Assembly (NCBI RefSeq): GCF_029946505.1 | Contig: NZ_JARZHG010000032.1 | Coordinates: 62,001 to 126,000, forward strand | Source: Polyangium sp. y55x31 | GTDB lineage: Bacteria > Myxococcota_A > Polyangia > Polyangiales > Polyangiaceae | DNA: 64,000 nucleotides | Direction of reading: 5' to 3' | Part shown: in pieces, positions 28,513 to 36,700 of the stretch | How the letters are laid out: each line of letters starts with the position of its first letter | Numbering within the stretch: position 1 is the stretch's first letter | Translations under genes and position numbers: made by a program | The notes under the pieces: generated by a model | Database searches by the model: none | What the model was told of the DNA's origin: nothing | The model's input: the letters and a program-made list of their open reading frames with translations, nothing else

Positions 28513-29055
28513 ATGACGTTCGAGACGTCGAGGCTCCTCGCGCGGCCGTTCGAGGTGAGCGACCACGAGGCATTCCACCGTATCTGGGGCGACCCCCGCG
28601 TGATCTGGTGGGGCGCCACGCCGGACGCCGCCGCGAGCACGCGCAAGCTCGGCGAGGTCCTCGAGCGCGTCCGGCACCTGCCCGCGGGGCAGGGGTGGTT
28701 CGCCGTCGTCGAGAAGGCCTCCGGGGTCATCGTGGGCGATGTGGTCCTGATCCCGTACGTGACCGAGCCCGATCTCGAGCTCGGCTGGCATTTCGCCTTC
28801 GATTCCTGGGGCCAGGGGTATGCGACGGAGGCCTCGCGTGGGCTCGTGCGCTACGCCTTCGCGTGCGTGAATGCGACCCGCCTCGTGGCCGACATCGTCC
28901 CGGACAACCTGCGCTCGATGCGCCTCGCGGCGCGGCTCGGCATGCGCCGGATCGGCGACCGCGTCCGGGCCACGTTGCCGCACGTCGTGCTCGCGCTCGA
29001 GCGCGCCGAAGCCGAGGCCGCGTCGTGGTGGCCCGGCGCGCTCGTCTCGCCTTGA
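28513..29055 (+). CDS. GNAT family N-acetyltransferase (RimJ/RimL-like)
   Basis: 180 residues from ATG 28513. Start FETSRLLARPFEVSDHEAFH, the strand ELGWHFAFDSWGQGYATEA, and the CoA-binding loop followed by NATRLVADIVPDNLRSMRLA and LGMRRIGDR fit the RimJ/RimL-type acetyltransferases that modify the alpha-amino group of proteins or small amines. The acceptor cannot be predicted. It is a single gene, convergent with the peptidase gene (three bases between stops). Confidence 0.9.
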   Translation: MTFETSRLLARPFEVSDHEAFHRIWGDPRVIWWGATPDAAASTRKLGEVLERVRHLPAGQGWFAVVEKASGVIVGDVVLIPYVTEPDLELGWHFAFDSWGQGYATEASRGLVRYAFACVNATRLVADIVPDNLRSMRLAARLGMRRIGDRVRATLPHVVLALERAEAEAASWWPGALVSP

Positions 29056-29058
29056 GTT

Positions 29059-30423
29059 TTACAGGCAAAACCTGCGGACGACGTCGAAGAGGACCTCGGT
29101 CCCCCATTTCAACCCGTCGACCGGGATGCGCTCGTCGTGGCCGTGGAAGAGCTCCGCGAAGCGCAGGCCCTTCGGCATCTTCACGGGGGAAAACCCGTAC
29201 CATTTCGCGCCGAGCCTCGTGAAATACTGCGCGTCCGTGAAGCCCGGGATCATGTAGGGCACGACCGTGGCCCCGGGCTCGCGGTCGAGGATCGCCGCGC
29301 GGATCGTGTCGAAGAGCGGGGAATCGACGGGGTCGGTCGCGGTGGCCGGCGCGCTCCTCACGACCTCCAGCGAGACCTCCGGCCCGAGCACCGCGCCGAG
29401 CTCGCGCAGGAAATCGGCCTCGGTTTGTCCGGGCAGCGTTCGCCCGTCGATCTCGGCCTCGGCGAAGCCGGGGATCACGTTCACCTTCGCGCCCGCGCGC
29501 AGGATCGTCGGCGATGCCGTGTTCGAGAGCATCGCGCCGACGCTGCGCGCCATCGAGCGATCGGGCAGGGCGCGCAGGACGTGCGGCGCGATCGCGGGGT
29601 GCAGGAGTTTGCGCAAGAGGGCGCGGAGCGGCGCGGGCTGCTTCGAGGCGAGGCCGTCCACGAAATCGCGGATGTAGGGCGTCACGTGCACGGGCAGCGG
29701 TTTTTCGCCGAGCCGCGCGATGGCCTCCGCGAGCTTGATGACGGCCGAATCCTCGCGAGGCATCGAGCCGTGCCCGGGCTCGCCGCGCACGCGCGCGCGC
29801 ACCCAGCAGATGCCCTTCTCCGCGACCTGGATCGGATAAAACGTGGCCTTGCCGAGGTGTAGCGTGTAGCCGCCGCTCTCGCCGATCGCGTACTCGGCGC
29901 GCACGAGATCGGGGTGGTTCTCCACGAGGAAACGCGAGCCATGATCGCAGCCCGCCTCCTCGTCCGCGACGGCGGCGAAGATGATGTCGCGGCGCAGGCG
30001 CGGCTTTTCTCGGGCGAGGCGCGCGAGGATCGCCACCGACATCGCGGCCATGTTCTTCATGTCGATCGCGCCGCGCCCCCAGAGGCAGCCGTCCGCGACG
30101 ATGCCCGAGAACGGCGGGTGTTTCCACGCGGAGGCCTCGGCCTCGACGACGTCGAGGTGCGCCGTGAGCAGGATCGGAGGCAGCTCGCCCGTGCCGCGCA
30201 GACGCGCGACCACGTTCGTGCGCTCGGGCGCGCTCTCGATCGTGCGCGGATCGAGCCCCGCGGCCGCGAGCTCGCCGGCCACGACCTCCGCGGCGGCGCG
30301 CTCGCGGCCCGGCGGGTTCGTGGTGTCGATGCGGAGGAGCGTCTGGCAGAGTCGGAACGCGTGCTCGCCGAGCTCACGATCCGGCGTTTTCGTGGAGGGA
30401 TCCTGCGCGGTGACGGACGTCAT
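29059..30423 (-). CDS. M20 family metallopeptidase
   Basis: 454 residues from ATG 30423. M20/ArgE-like zinc hydrolase: LLTAHLDVVE (first His and Asp), WGRGAIDMKNM (bridging Asp), AAVADEEAGCDHGSRF (catalytic Glu pair), EYAIGESGG, a dimerisation domain with RARVRGEPGHGSMP, and FHGHDERIPVDGL (last His). Such enzymes cleave carboxy-terminal or N-acyl amino acids and dipeptides. The length fits the carboxypeptidase/deacylase branch. No signal peptide. It is divergent from the gene at 30535 with 111 bases between. Confidence 0.92.
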   Translation of the reverse strand: MTSVTAQDPSTKTPDRELGEHAFRLCQTLLRIDTTNPPGRERAAAEVVAGELAAAGLDPRTIESAPERTNVVARLRGTGELPPILLTAHLDVVEAEASAWKHPPFSGIVADGCLWGRGAIDMKNMAAMSVAILARLAREKPRLRRDIIFAAVADEEAGCDHGSRFLVENHPDLVRAEYAIGESGGYTLHLGKATFYPIQVAEKGICWVRARVRGEPGHGSMPREDSAVIKLAEAIARLGEKPLPVHVTPYIRDFVDGLASKQPAPLRALLRKLLHPAIAPHVLRALPDRSMARSVGAMLSNTASPTILRAGAKVNVIPGFAEAEIDGRTLPGQTEADFLRELGAVLGPEVSLEVVRSAPATATDPVDSPLFDTIRAAILDREPGATVVPYMIPGFTDAQYFTRLGAKWYGFSPVKMPKGLRFAELFHGHDERIPVDGLKWGTEVLFDVVRRFCL

Positions 30424-30534
30424 GGCGGGGCGCATCCTATCAACCACGCGGCGCGAGGGTAGTGCTTTTCCGACGGCCGCCTTGCCGAGGCCGTGCCCGA
30501 GCGCGTATCCTCGAACGGCACGAGGCGCGAGGTC

Positions 30535-31104
30535 ATGCACGGCAAGAAATGGCGCATCAGCACGCTTTCGGACGTCGTATGGATCGTGCCGCGGCTCGGC
30601 GCCGGCGCCGTGCCCGAGGACGCCTCGCCCGTCGCCCGGAGCTTCGCGGCGTGGCTCGTCGACGGATGGTTCCCGGACGAACCTCGCATACGCCCCCTCG
30701 TCGCCGACATCGCGGCCTTCCTCGCGGGCCCGCTCGGCGTGCGGGAGGGCGCGTCGTTCGCCGCGCAGCGGGCGCAGATCCGGCGGGCGCTCGAGAGCGG
30801 CGAGCTCCGCGCGTTCAAGATGGAGATGCAGTTCGTCCTCGCGGCTGGCGGACGCAAGGAGGAGCCGAAGGGCGAGAAGGTCGCCGCACGCGAGGAAAAA
30901 ACCTGGTTCGGCATCGAGCTCGTGGACGACGACGATCCGCCGAAGCCCGTGCCGTTCAAGCGCTACCGTATCGAGCTGCCGGACGGAGCGACGCGCGAGG
31001 GCATGCTCGACGCGAATGGAAGGGCGCGCATCACGGGGATCGATCCGGGCACGTGCAAGGTCTCGTTCCCCGATTTCCACGGCGAGGATTGGCGCCGGCT
31101 CTAG
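30535..31104 (+). CDS. Hypothetical protein with C-terminal Ig-like beta domain
   Basis: 189 residues from ATG 30535, preceded by a purine-rich Shine-Dalgarno-like gaggcgcgagg; a GTG at 30493 is an alternative. The N-terminal part (RISTLSDVVWIVPRLGAG, YLV-like helices, SGELRAFKMEMQFVL) is unknown. The C-terminal 65 residues (WFGIELVDDDDPPKPVPFKR, RIELPDGATREGMLDANGRA, ITGIDPGTCKVSFP) form a carboxypeptidase-regulatory/Ig-like strand pattern often attached to type VI secretion and toxin-delivery proteins. No other secretion gene is present, so a role is not assigned. It is the first gene of the V4R block. Confidence 0.7.
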   Translation: MHGKKWRISTLSDVVWIVPRLGAGAVPEDASPVARSFAAWLVDGWFPDEPRIRPLVADIAAFLAGPLGVREGASFAAQRAQIRRALESGELRAFKMEMQFVLAAGGRKEEPKGEKVAAREEKTWFGIELVDDDDPPKPVPFKRYRIELPDGATREGMLDANGRARITGIDPGTCKVSFPDFHGEDWRRL

Positions 31105-31124
31105 CCGGCATACGGAGACATGGC

Positions 31125-31331
31125 GTGGGCAAAGAGCTCGTGCAGGTCGTGGAGTTCGTGCGCGGGCGCGCCCGCGGCAATGCCGTCGTGGAGCTGGCGC
31201 GCCTGAATTTGCTGGTCGGGCGGGCCCTGTCACGGAACGCCGAATCGATCCCGGACGAACCGGAGCTCGTGGCGCGCGCGTGGGCGTGTGCGCGCGAGAT
31301 CCTGGAACACGAAAGGAAGGCAAAACGATGA
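31125..31331 (+). CDS. Small helical protein, 68 aa, coupled to V4R gene
   Basis: Read from GTG 31125 (MGKELVQVVEFVRGRARGNA), preceded by ggaga at a suitable distance. It is predicted almost all helical (VELARLNLLVGRALSRNA, ELVARAWACAREILEHERK). The stop TGA overlaps the ATG of the V4R gene at 31328, which supports its reality and a coupled function. There is no recognised family. Confidence 0.6.
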   Translation: MGKELVQVVEFVRGRARGNAVVELARLNLLVGRALSRNAESIPDEPELVARAWACAREILEHERKAKR

Positions 31332-31840
31332 GCTTTCACCTCGCTCCGAAGGCGGACCTCGAGCGCGGCATCACCACGGTCGGCGGGCGCCGGCTCGTGT
31401 TCCATTGCCACCATTACAACGTCTTTCTCCAGCGCACGATCGAGGACGCCCTGCAGGAGCGGGCCCCAGCGCTGCTCGTGGCGGCGGGGATGGAGGCCTC
31501 GCGCTCGATGTTGCAAGGGCTCGAGAACGACGCGAAGAGCGCCGCGGACGCGCTCGAGCTTGCGGCGGACACGTTCGCGGCGCAGGGGTTTGGCCGGCTC
31601 GACGTGCGCGGGCTCGGCGAGGGCGGCGGGCGGGCGACGCTCGATCATTCGCATTATGCGGTCGGCTGGGTCTCGCGCTGGGGCAAGCGGCCCACGCCGG
31701 GGTGCTTCTTCGTCGCGGGTTTCCTCTCCGGCGCGGTCGCGGTCGCTTACCGCCTCGCGCCCGAGCGCGTCACGAGCCGCGAGACCGAATGCGTCGCCGC
31801 CGGGGACGAGCGGTGCTCCTTCCGCGTGGAGGTGTGGTGA
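31328..31840 (+). CDS. V4R-domain protein
   Basis: 170 residues from ATG 31328. After an N-terminal segment (RRLVFHCHHYNVFLQRTIED), the chain matches a 4-vinyl-reductase (V4R) small-molecule-binding domain: GWVSRWGKR, FFVAGFLSGAVAVAYRLA and the end ETECVAAGDERCSFRVEVW with two Cys. V4R domains bind hydrocarbons, tetrapyrroles or lipids and usually regulate partner proteins. The HCHH sequence near the start may hold a metal. It is fused to no output domain; its partners are probably the following V4R-like protein and the PAS-STAS protein. The stop shares a base with the next start (TGATG). Confidence 0.78.
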   Translation: MSFHLAPKADLERGITTVGGRRLVFHCHHYNVFLQRTIEDALQERAPALLVAAGMEASRSMLQGLENDAKSAADALELAADTFAAQGFGRLDVRGLGEGGGRATLDHSHYAVGWVSRWGKRPTPGCFFVAGFLSGAVAVAYRLAPERVTSRETECVAAGDERCSFRVEVW

Positions 31841-32493
31841 TGGCCATCGACGAGCGCGTCATCGTCGAAACCGTGGCCGGCATGGGCCTCGCTGGCAACG
31901 AGGAGGGCCTCATCCCGGCCTTCGGTCTGTACCTGACGAACCATTACGCGGATTTTTACAACCGCATCTCGTTCGGCGTGCTCCGCGCGCTCGTCCGGGA
32001 AAACCCCGAGCTCACGGAGGACGCCATTGCGCTCCTCACGGAGGCGGCGCACGTCTGCGCTTTCCACACGTTCGGCGGCATCATGGCGTCCGTCGAGTGG
32101 GATGGCCTGGTGCAGCCCATGATCGAGAGCCGCGAGGACTGGGTGCACGGCATGATCGCGGTCGTGAACGCCTTCGGCTGGGGCCGCTTTCGGGTCGCCG
32201 AGCTTTTGCCCGGCGAGCGGCTCGTCGTCGAGCTGCGTGACAGCTACGAGTCGTCCGGGTACCTCGAATCGTATCCGCGGGCCGACGGGCCACGTTGCTT
32301 CCTCGCGAACGGCGGGATGGCCGGGCTCATGAACCTCCTTTACCAGGGCGACATCACGCGCAGGCCCGCGCTCACGGAGGAGCTTTATCGCGAGGTGTTC
32401 AGCCACCCGCGATCCTTCCGCTCCCGCGAGCGCCTTTGCGCCGCGAAGGGCGATTCGCACTGCGAGTTCGTCGTGGAGCGAATGCAGGGATGA
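31840..32493 (+). CDS. Second V4R-like protein
   Basis: 217 residues from ATG 31840 (an in-frame GTG immediately before is possible). The C-terminal half matches the V4R pattern: LVVELRDSYESSGYLES, CFLANGGMAGLMNLLYQGDI and ERLCAAKGDSHCEFVVERM. The N-terminal half is an unfamiliar helical domain (GLYLTNHYADFYNRISFGVL). It is diverged from, but apparently related to, the protein encoded just upstream. A pair of V4R-like proteins translated as a coupled unit suggests a heterodimeric sensor. Its stop overlaps the next gene by four bases. Confidence 0.72.
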   Translation: MAIDERVIVETVAGMGLAGNEEGLIPAFGLYLTNHYADFYNRISFGVLRALVRENPELTEDAIALLTEAAHVCAFHTFGGIMASVEWDGLVQPMIESREDWVHGMIAVVNAFGWGRFRVAELLPGERLVVELRDSYESSGYLESYPRADGPRCFLANGGMAGLMNLLYQGDITRRPALTEELYREVFSHPRSFRSRERLCAAKGDSHCEFVVERMQG

Positions 32494-32873
32494 ACGTGGA
32501 GGCCTCGGAGGACCGGCGGAGCTTCGCTTCGTACGGGCAGGTCCTCGACGTGGTGGATGTCGGCCGCGTGCGGATCACGCGGCGTTACGGCTGCATCCGG
32601 CGTGATCAGTTCGAGATCGTAACAAAGGAGCCGTTTCCTCCGGCTTTTCGTGATTGGCTCACGTCGCGCGGCGAGCTTCGCGAGCGGCCCGCGCTGTACG
32701 TGATCGAGGTCCCGGGTGCTTTTCAGCTCACGGTCGCGCCGCGCGCGGGCCGCGCCATTTTGATGCCTCGCCTTGCAACGGACCTCACGTGGCAAGCGAA
32801 GGCCGCGCGCGAGATCGCGGAGACCCTCGACAGCATGTTGGACCAGGGCTCCTGCCTGGCCATCCCGCCGTAA
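32490..32873 (+). CDS. Hypothetical protein, 127 aa
   Basis: 127 residues from ATG 32490, overlapping the V4R-like gene stop (ATGA). It has an alternating strand-helix pattern (GQVLDVVDVGRVRITRRYG, ALYVIEVPGAFQLTVAPRAG, ILMPRLATDLTWQAKAAREIA). There is no motif or family I recognise. Its conserved-looking coupling with the V4R genes and the PAS-STAS gene 18 bases downstream places it in the same regulatory unit. Confidence 0.68.
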   Translation: MNVEASEDRRSFASYGQVLDVVDVGRVRITRRYGCIRRDQFEIVTKEPFPPAFRDWLTSRGELRERPALYVIEVPGAFQLTVAPRAGRAILMPRLATDLTWQAKAAREIAETLDSMLDQGSCLAIPP

Positions 32874-32891
32874 GCGGGGTAGAAGGCCAGC

Positions 32892-33806
32892 GTGGACCTC
32901 GTGGAAATGCAGGCGCGGATCGCGGCGCTCGAGGCGCGGCTCGCCGAGGAGATGCTGGCCCGGCAAAAGCTCGCCGAAGAGGTCGACCTGCTGCGGGCCG
33001 TGCTCGACGAGATGCCCGTGGGGGTGATCGTCGAGGATACGTCGGGCCGGCATCGAATCTACAACGCGCATATGCGTGCCATCGCGGGCGAGCCCGGGTC
33101 GCGGGGCATATTCGTCTCGGATGGCGTTTCACCGGCGCCCCCGGAGCGTGATCCGACACGGCGGGCGCTCGGCGGCGAGGTGGTCGACAACCTCGAGAGC
33201 CTGCTCGCCGCGACCGACGAAGAGGGCCGCGGCACGTGGATCTCGCAGTCCTCGCGCCCGCTGCGCGACGCGAAGGGCGTGGTGCGCGCGGCCGTGACGG
33301 TGACGCGCGACGTGACCGAGCACAAGGACATCCTGCGCGAGCTCGACGAGGCGATCGTGGCGAGCGACGACGAGAAGCGCGCGCTCATCGATCGGCTGGA
33401 GGCGGGGATCGACGCGCTCTCGACGCCCATCATCGAGGTATGGGACGACGTACTCGCGCTGCCCGTCATCGGCGCAGTGGACGATCGGCGCGGCGCGGAG
33501 ATCACGTCGCGGCTGCTCGACGCGGTCGTATCGCGGGGCTCGCGCTTCGTGATCATCGACTGGACCGGCGTCGACACGATGGACACGAACAGCGCGCGCC
33601 ATTTGCTGGATCTCGTCCGCGCCGTGGAGCTCGTGGGCGCCGAGTGCATCCTCACGGGCATTCGCCCGGCCGTGGCCGTCTCCTTGCTCCACCTCGACGT
33701 GCGGTTCGAGCACCTCCGGCTCTTGCGGAACGTGAGATACGGCCTGCGGCATTGCTTCGCCCGGCTCGGCCGTCGCGCCGGAATGCCCGGGCGCGGCGCG
33801 GGGTGA
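32892..33806 (+). CDS. PAS-STAS regulator (RsbR-like)
   Basis: 304 residues from GTG 32892. An N-terminal coiled coil (residues 5-40), a PAS domain (VLDEMPVGVIVEDTSGRHRI to AVTVTRDVTEHKDI), a linker helix, and a C-terminal STAS domain (TPIIEVWDDVLALPVIGAVD, RFVIIDWTGVDTMDTNSARH, ECILTGIRPAVAVSL). This is the architecture of stressosome-type RsbR co-antagonists, which change partner binding through the STAS domain, often after Ser/Thr phosphorylation; TNSAR includes candidate sites. No RsbT or RsbS gene is adjacent. It closes the plus-strand V4R operon. A paralogue is encoded at 46695-47582. Confidence 0.85.
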   Translation: MDLVEMQARIAALEARLAEEMLARQKLAEEVDLLRAVLDEMPVGVIVEDTSGRHRIYNAHMRAIAGEPGSRGIFVSDGVSPAPPERDPTRRALGGEVVDNLESLLAATDEEGRGTWISQSSRPLRDAKGVVRAAVTVTRDVTEHKDILRELDEAIVASDDEKRALIDRLEAGIDALSTPIIEVWDDVLALPVIGAVDDRRGAEITSRLLDAVVSRGSRFVIIDWTGVDTMDTNSARHLLDLVRAVELVGAECILTGIRPAVAVSLLHLDVRFEHLRLLRNVRYGLRHCFARLGRRAGMPGRGAG

Positions 33807-33823
33807 CTCGAGCGCGGCGGAGA

Positions 33824-35971
33824 TCAGCGGGGCCGCGTCGTCGGCCGCGCCGTCGTCTCCGCGAACGGCAAGCGCATGACGAAGGTGGCTCCCTTGCCAG
33901 TACCCTCGCTGTGCGCCGCGATCGTGCCGCCGTGCAGCTCGACCAGGTGTTTGACGATCGCGAGGCCCAGGCCGAGCCCGCCGTGCGTGCGGGTCATTCC
34001 GCTGTCGGCCTGCCGGAACTTGTCGAAGACGTGCGGCAAAAAGGCGGGCGTGATGCCTTGCCCGTCATCGGTGACCGAGAGCTCGATCGACCCCTCCACG
34101 CGGCGGAGGTGCACGCGCACCGAGCCCCCCTTCGGCGTGAACTTGATCGCGTTGCCCAGCAGGTTCGTCACGATCTGGAGCAGCCGGCCCGGGTCGCCGT
34201 GGACGCGGCCCTGCGTTTCGACCAGGCTCTCGACGCTGATCGTTTTGGCCTCCGACGCCGGGCGGACGGCGTCGATCGCCGATTCGACGATGCCCGCGAG
34301 CTCGAGCGACTGGACGCTGTTGAGCTGCAGTTTGCCCGCGACGATACGCGAGACATCGAGCAGATCCTCGATGAGCGCGACCTGCGCGCGGATGTTCCGC
34401 TCCACCGTGGCGAGCGCGCGCTCGCGCTTCTCGGCGGGGAGGATGTTGTCGCGGAGCATCGTGGTCCAGCCGAGCGAGGCATTGAGGGGGCTGCGCAGCT
34501 CGTGGCTGAGGAGCGCGAGAAACTCGTCTTTCGCGCGATTCGCGGTCTCCGCCTCGGCGCGCGCCCGGGCCTCGGCGTCGTAGAGGCGCGCGCGCTCCAT
34601 GGCCTGCGCGCAGAGGCGCGCGAGCGTCGTGAGCTGCGCCCGGTCCGAGTCGCTGAACCTCCGGCGCTCGTCGAACGAGAGGACGAGGACCCCGAGCCCG
34701 CGTTCCTCGAACAGCAGGGGCACGGCCGCCAGGGCCTCGTGGCCGGGGGAACGTGACGACGCGATCTGGGGATATCGCTCGGCTGCGGCGGCCGCCGACT
34801 CGAAGAAGAGCGGCCGCTGCTCCCGGACCGCGTCCGTCATTGGGAGCGGGTGGGTGATCGGCACGTAGGGCCACGGAGAGGGCTCCGCTTCCTCGTTCCC
34901 GACCGATTGCAAGATCGCGAGCTCCGTCCCGTCTTCCGTCAACATGCCGAGGACGGCCCGCTTTGCGCCGAGGCTCACGCGACCCTGCGCGACCGCGATC
35001 TCGGCGACCTGCATGCTCGTGTGCGCCTCCGACAGGGCCGCGGCCACGCTCATCAGCCGGTGCAGGTTCTGGCGCTTCGTGGCGGCGCGCGCCTCGGCCG
35101 CGCGCAAGGCCGTCACGTCGACGACGGTCATGGCCACGCGCGCGACGCGGCCGTCCACGCGCACGGGAAAGTAGCTCGTGAGCGAATATCGATGCCCAGA
35201 TCCCCCGGGAATGGGCCGGGCGACCTCCAGGTTGAGGAGCGGCTCGCCCGTCTCGAAGACCCGCTCGAGGCGCTCGATTGTCGTGGCCGTCTCGGCGTCC
35301 TCGGGCAGCGCCTCGGCCAGCGTGTGCCCGACCTGGGCTTCGGAGGGCAGGCCGTGCATCTCGGCGAGCGCGGCGTTGATGCGCTCGCAGCGCAGGTGCA
35401 CGTCGAAGATCGCGATCCCGATGGGCGCGCCGGCGATGACGGCGTCGAGGACCGCGGCGCTGCTCGCGGCCTCGGCCTGGGCGCGTTTTTCACGGGCGAC
35501 GAGCTCCGCCCGCTCCCTTTCGAAGAGCATGGCCTCGCGGACGCGGAGGTTCTCGGCGCGGCGCCAGAGCTCGGCGAACGCTGCGACCTTCGCGCGCAGG
35601 ATGTCGGGATTGAAGGGTTTGGGCAGGTAGTCGACGGCGCCGTGGGCATACCCCTTGGCTTGATAGGCGTCGTCGCGGTGAAACGCCGAGATGAAAATGA
35701 TCGGGATCTCCCGCGTGCGTTCGAGCCTCCGGACCAGGGCGGCCGTCTCGAAGCCGTCCATGTCCGGCATGTTGACGTCGAGCACGATGACCGCGAACTC
35801 GTTGCTGAGGAGCTGCCGGAGCGCGTCCCTGCCCGAGCCTGCGCGCATCAAATGCAGGCCGAGGGGCTCGAGCACCACCTCCAGGGCGAGCAGGTTCGCG
35901 GGGTGGTCATCGACCAGGAGCACGGAGGGGACAGCGGAGGGGGAGGACGGCGGGCAGAATTCCTGGCTCAT
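33824..35971 (-). CDS. Hybrid histidine kinase: REC-PAS-GAF-HisKA-HATPase
   Basis: 715 residues from ATG 35971. Order: receiver domain (SVLLVDDHPANLLALEVVLE, phospho-acceptor Asp in VLDVNMPDMDGFE, Lys in YLPKPFNPD), coiled linker, PAS (APIGIAIFDVHLRCERINAA), GAF (about residues 330-480, SLGAKRAVLGMLTEDG), HisKA with His in LALLSHELRSPLNASLGW, and the ATPase with N-box QIVTNLLGNAIKFTPKGG, G1 VTDDGQG and G2 THGGLGLGLAIVKHLVELHG. No membrane segment, so it is a cytosolic sensor kinase with an N-terminal receiver. The first 260 residues are closely related to the protein encoded divergently at 36701. It ends 17 bases from the PAS-STAS stop. Confidence 0.92.
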   Translation of the reverse strand: MSQEFCPPSSPSAVPSVLLVDDHPANLLALEVVLEPLGLHLMRAGSGRDALRQLLSNEFAVIVLDVNMPDMDGFETAALVRRLERTREIPIIFISAFHRDDAYQAKGYAHGAVDYLPKPFNPDILRAKVAAFAELWRRAENLRVREAMLFERERAELVAREKRAQAEAASSAAVLDAVIAGAPIGIAIFDVHLRCERINAALAEMHGLPSEAQVGHTLAEALPEDAETATTIERLERVFETGEPLLNLEVARPIPGGSGHRYSLTSYFPVRVDGRVARVAMTVVDVTALRAAEARAATKRQNLHRLMSVAAALSEAHTSMQVAEIAVAQGRVSLGAKRAVLGMLTEDGTELAILQSVGNEEAEPSPWPYVPITHPLPMTDAVREQRPLFFESAAAAAERYPQIASSRSPGHEALAAVPLLFEERGLGVLVLSFDERRRFSDSDRAQLTTLARLCAQAMERARLYDAEARARAEAETANRAKDEFLALLSHELRSPLNASLGWTTMLRDNILPAEKRERALATVERNIRAQVALIEDLLDVSRIVAGKLQLNSVQSLELAGIVESAIDAVRPASEAKTISVESLVETQGRVHGDPGRLLQIVTNLLGNAIKFTPKGGSVRVHLRRVEGSIELSVTDDGQGITPAFLPHVFDKFRQADSGMTRTHGGLGLGLAIVKHLVELHGGTIAAHSEGTGKGATFVMRLPFAETTARPTTRPR

Positions 35972-36157
35972 GAGGTCAGGGTCGGCACACGGGGTGGTAC
36001 GTCGTCGCGGCCCCGAGTGTAAAACGTTTGGGAATTCGAATGGTAACCGATTCGAAAAAATCTTCGTTGGTGGCGAGATTGTCGCGGGGAATAGTATGCC
36101 AATCCAATGTTCTGGAGGGTTGCGTCCGCGACGAAGACCGGCTTTGCCGGGAGGATC
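35972..36157. promoter_or_regulatory. Divergent intergenic region of the kinase gene
   Basis: 186 bases with lower GC than the rest of the window (36010-36110 includes several A/T runs). It must hold the promoter of the hybrid kinase and perhaps that of the 36158-37549 genes. No confident -35/-10 or sigma-54 box was identified. Confidence 0.35.
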
Positions 36158-36259
36158 ATGCGATATCTGAAGGAACGCGGGAAACTCCCGACGCACGACT
36201 GGGGCACGGTCCGCATGGATCGGACGTGTGTCCGTGGCTTATCGTCAGTCCTGGAATGA
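36158..36259 (+). CDS. Possible 33-aa leader peptide gene
   Basis: ATG at 36158 is preceded by gggaggatc, a near-perfect Shine-Dalgarno sequence, and encodes a basic 33-residue peptide beginning MRYLKERGKLPTHDWG. Its TGA overlaps the ATG of the gene at 36256 in the ATGA pattern seen all over this window. No family is known. It may be a translational-coupling leader for the next gene; chance is not excluded. Confidence 0.4.
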   Translation: MRYLKERGKLPTHDWGTVRMDRTCVRGLSSVLE

Positions 36260-36642
36260 AGGTGCTTCCCGTGGGCGACGGGTCTCTCACGAGTGGCCTC
36301 ATGCGCGTCATCGAGGCGTCGCTCACAGGTCCGCTCGCGCATGCCTTTCGCAATACGCGTGTCCCCGATCCCGTGGTGCTGGTCTTGTGCAAGGGAAGCG
36401 GATCGGATGCGGGGAGCATCGAATGCGCCGTCGAGTCGACGGAGCGCGCCGCCAAGGTGCTCGTCGATATGGCCGCCGCGCGAGGGGACGACCAGCCTGC
36501 CCGGGTCGCTCGGGTGCTCCGCACCCTGGACAGGCCTCTCGGGTTCGTCCCCTGCGTCGCGGGCGCCGACGACAAGATCGTGCTCGTGCTCCTCGAGCTG
36601 GCCGCCCTCGAAAACAGAGGCGCGAACAACAATGCTTTGTGA
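36256..36642 (+). CDS. Hypothetical protein, 128 aa
   Basis: Read from ATG 36256. Contains hydrophobic strands and helices (MRVIEASLTGPLAHAFRN, DPVVLVLCKGSGS, KIVLVLLELAALENRG) without a recognisable motif. Codon use fits its neighbours but the frame is also open upstream to 36028; that extension looks non-coding. It lies 58 bases upstream of the REC-PAS gene on the same strand and may be cotranscribed with it. Confidence 0.5.
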   Translation: MKVLPVGDGSLTSGLMRVIEASLTGPLAHAFRNTRVPDPVVLVLCKGSGSDAGSIECAVESTERAAKVLVDMAAARGDDQPARVARVLRTLDRPLGFVPCVAGADDKIVLVLLELAALENRGANNNAL

Positions 36643-36700
36643 TGAGCCTCCTCGAACGCATGCGCCGAAGGGTCAATCATGAGCAAGGAACCGAGCCCCA

